This document shows, piece by piece, positions 8,395 through 10,000 of a stretch of DNA of 10,000 bases; position 1 is the first letter of the stretch; each line of letters begins with the position of its first letter. Origin of the DNA: Penaeus vannamei. Its lineage: Eukaryota; Arthropoda; Malacostraca; Decapoda; Penaeidae. The translations under genes were made by a program, and so were the position numbers. The notes beneath the pieces are model-generated. The model worked only from the letters and a program-made list of their open reading frames with translations, was not told the DNA's origin and ran no database searches. The stretch spans positions 25,338,667 to 25,348,666 of the forward strand of contig NC_091552.1 in NCBI RefSeq assembly GCF_042767895.1, written 5' to 3'.

Positions 8395-9345
8395 TATCCC
8401 TTCTAGCCAGATGTGTGCCAGTGGGAAAGAGGTTGGTATGGTCAGTTTGCTTTTGAGTATATGGGGTTTGGGGGGTTTGGGCTGATTCTTGTCAAGCTTC
8501 TAGGCCATCATCTAGGCCCTGTGTGGATGTGTGAGCTTCCTTTATGCTTTCATAGTTTGCGTCCTCAAGGTATTCTAGACGTTCCCATGTCCTCGTTGCC
8601 TGATGGTGGATTCTCATGTTTATTGGGTCTATTTTGTAAAGTGTGTGGAGTTCCCTGGTTGATGAGCGTGGGTTGGGCCACCTTATTCCTTTTGCCCATA
8701 GGATAGCTTTGTTCTGTATTGCCTGTAGTTTATACTATGATGATAGGGCCATCGTATTTAGAGGGACTGGTGGATATTCAAGTATTGGTCTGACTAGCAT
8801 TTTGTACAAGTATATGTTTATATCTTCTGGGCATCCCGAGAATCTCTTCAGCTTTGCTAGTACGTTGTTGGCTATATTGATTCTCTCTTTGTGTGCTGCG
8901 ATACCCGTGTTTGTTATTTTCAAGCCCAGAAGTTTCCCTTCTTTTGTGAACCCCACATCTATGTTGGCAAGATCGGGGTTTCCAGGTTTTGTCCTGGCGG
9001 CAGGGATGATCAGAAATTTGTTTTTGTTTTTTATTTTCCATTCTTCGAATCTATTTATGGCCGCTATGGCTCTGTCTTTGGTGAGTCTAATAAATTGTTG
9101 TCTTGGTGAAGGATGAAAGATGATTTGCGTAATGTCGCCCGCATACATTATGTAATTGCTGTTTGTTGCAGGGGGGGGGGGGTGTAGGCGATGTATATAT
9201 AATGAAGAGTGTGGGTGAAAGCACACTCCCCTGTGGAACTCCACTCAGTAGTGGGAATTCCTGCCCTTCTAATTGGCCAACTCTTAATTTAGCTTTCCTG
9301 TCTTGTAGGAAGTTACATAGTATCTTGGTTGGGGGCTGGGTAGGT
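8387..9345 (-). pseudogene. Non-LTR (LINE) retrotransposon reverse transcriptase, 3' remnant, broken
   Basis: The reading on the minus strand gives the second half of a LINE-type reverse transcriptase, whose role would be target-primed reverse transcription of its own RNA. Reading 5' to 3', DRKAKLRVG is followed by SGVPQGSVLSPTLF (RT motif B, 9213-9242 holding GVPQGSVLSP). The motif C position then reads YAGD (9134-9145) in place of YADD, so one catalytic Asp (GAC) has become Gly (GGC). Downstream are INRFEEWKIKNKNKF, LLGLKITNTGI, LYKMLVRPILEYPPVPLNT and YKLQAIQNKA, typical of the thumb and C-terminal part of jockey/CR1-like ORF2 proteins. Damage: a frameshift in the 12-base run at 9171-9182 (11 bases would restore frame), an in-frame TAG at 8735-8737 and a TGA at 8492-8494. 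The frame continues beyond the TGA to a TAA at 8387-8389. The N-terminal endonuclease and RT motifs A and earlier are absent, so the copy is 5'-truncated or cut off near the microsatellite. The clade assignment is tentative. Confidence 0.9.
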
Positions 9346-9357
9346 TCAGGTGTTATA

Positions 9358-9403
9358 TACACATATACATATATAAACATATACATATATATACAAATAC
9401 ACA

Positions 9404-9486
<83 letters not shown>
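9358..9486 (+). repeat. Compound (AC)n(AT)n microsatellite
   Basis: Imperfect ACATAT/ATAC repeats (9358-9404) lead into about 17 AC copies (9405-9438) and about 24 AT copies (9439-9486). It sits exactly where recognisable RT homology stops. Open frames through it (poly-Tyr/Ile, poly-Cys/Val, poly-Thr/His) are artefacts. Confidence 0.95.
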
Positions 9487-9488
<2 letters not shown>

Positions 9489-9568
9489 TTGAAGAAAAAT
9501 TGTATTAACTGTAGAAAATAAAGACAAATATTGGGGGGTATCATGTTTGTAAAAGAAAAAATGTTCCG

Positions 9569-9889
9569 TTATTCAAAATTGTTTAATTGACGAGACAACG
9601 AGACAGGCGAAATGTTCTTGTGACGTCTGGATTTTCTTCGCAGCACTTCCCATTCCCTCATAGTATGATTTATTAACTGTTGGGAGGGTTTTCCATTAGC
9701 CGTTTCGAAAACACTGACAACATTTTCTCAAACATTTTTTCATTGGGTTTAAGTCACATGCCTTGCCTGGTCGTCGAAGGACCTCCAGGTGGTTTTATTT
9801 ATGGAACCCCTCGTAGGGCAGTTATCCTACACGAATATGGTTGTTTCCTGGAAGGGCAGAGGCATAACGGCGTACTGATGGGAGGAACA

Positions 9890-9920
<31 letters not shown>

Positions 9921-10000
9921 CTAACAATTCAATATCTATAAAAGTTGCATTTTTGTACTGTTTTGCCAACCTCATGCAGGATGATCCACCTCCACATATC
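9569..10000 (-). pseudogene. Tc1/mariner-type transposase fossil, frameshifted, runs off the window
   Basis: No single frame is open, but consecutive minus-strand fragments line up with the order of a Tc1/mariner DDE transposase, which would cut and rejoin its element at TA sites. From the window end inward: GGGSS (9970-9996 region, resembling the GGGSxMVWG motif), FIDIELL, then FLPSVRRYASALPGNNHI (about 9840-9893). Next is DNCPTRG, with the Asp codon at 9824-9826 as the likely second catalytic residue. Then come EVLRRPGKACDLNPM (DLNPM at 9741-9755) and, in another frame, KMLSVFSKRLMENPP. The tail EWEVLRRKSRRHKNISPVSL ends with TAA at 9569-9571. At the third acidic position the codon is AAA (Lys, 9738-9740), where Glu or Asp is expected. 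At least three frameshifts and an (A)n(TA)n expansion interrupt it. It is dead. The exact family is not assignable here. Confidence 0.75.
9889..9920 (+). repeat. (AT)9 plus T15 tract inside the transposase fossil
   Basis: Nine AT repeats run into a T run and separate the FIDIELL and FLPSVRRY fragments of the transposase. I infer that it expanded after the gene was already non-functional. Confidence 0.85.

Noticed and set aside
8413..9116. Plus-strand open frames of 97 and 157 codons
   Set aside because: They are antisense shadows of the minus-strand reverse transcriptase remnant.
9163..9492. Plus-strand 109-codon frame with Thr/His and Ile/Tyr repeats
   Set aside because: A product of the (AC)n(AT)n tract plus antisense RT sequence.

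Overview
The window looks like intergenic DNA from a eukaryote, most likely an invertebrate. The reasons are extreme simple-repeat density, an AT-rich tandem array, decayed LINE and Tc1/mariner-type transposon remains, and no operon-like or intact coding structure. SSR content this high is known from penaeid shrimp and related crustaceans, but the sequence does not prove the species. I find no intact protein-coding gene, tRNA, rRNA or CRISPR array. The long poly-Ile, Asn/Asp or Tyr/Ile open frames are by-products of ATT/ATC/AAT and AT repeats.

Layout: 1-390 is purine-rich on the + strand and 391-521 is a short GC-richer unique stretch. From 522 to 1926 lies the first block of a complex satellite. 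Its unit is about 565-590 bp: roughly 400 bp of degenerate ATT/ATC/GTC trinucleotides plus a conserved, non-simple spacer of about 150 bp with two TTTTTTCGAC boxes. The block switches orientation head-to-head at about 1410/1411. Next comes 2.2 kb of unrelated DNA (1941-4157), bounded by an exact 14-bp inverted repeat (1927-1940 and 4158-4171). This DNA holds (AAAT)n, a 42-copy (TA)n and a 350-bp imperfect fold-back. From 4172 to 8394 the satellite resumes in + orientation with about 7.4 units. These fall into two sequence subfamilies (A on the left, B on the right), with a chimeric over-long unit at the border.

At 8394 the satellite stops abruptly against the 3' part of a dead non-LTR retrotransposon on the minus strand (about 8387-9345). 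It keeps RT motif B, a mutated motif C (YAGD) and the thumb-like C-terminus, broken by a frameshift in a 12-base homopolymer and by stop codons. An (AC)n(AT)n microsatellite lies at its upstream edge. From 9569 to the window end, minus strand, is a badly frameshifted Tc1/mariner-type transposase fossil (DN and DLNPM motifs, GGGS-like N-terminal part, intact C-terminal tail).

The most interesting signal is the relation between the satellite and the 14-bp termini. Two readings fit. In one, a 2.2-kb element inserted exactly at a unit boundary with a TTAT duplication. In the other, the satellite blocks lie inside a transposon whose hAT-like ends begin CAGGG, so that the satellite grew from a mobile element. 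The window alone cannot decide between them.
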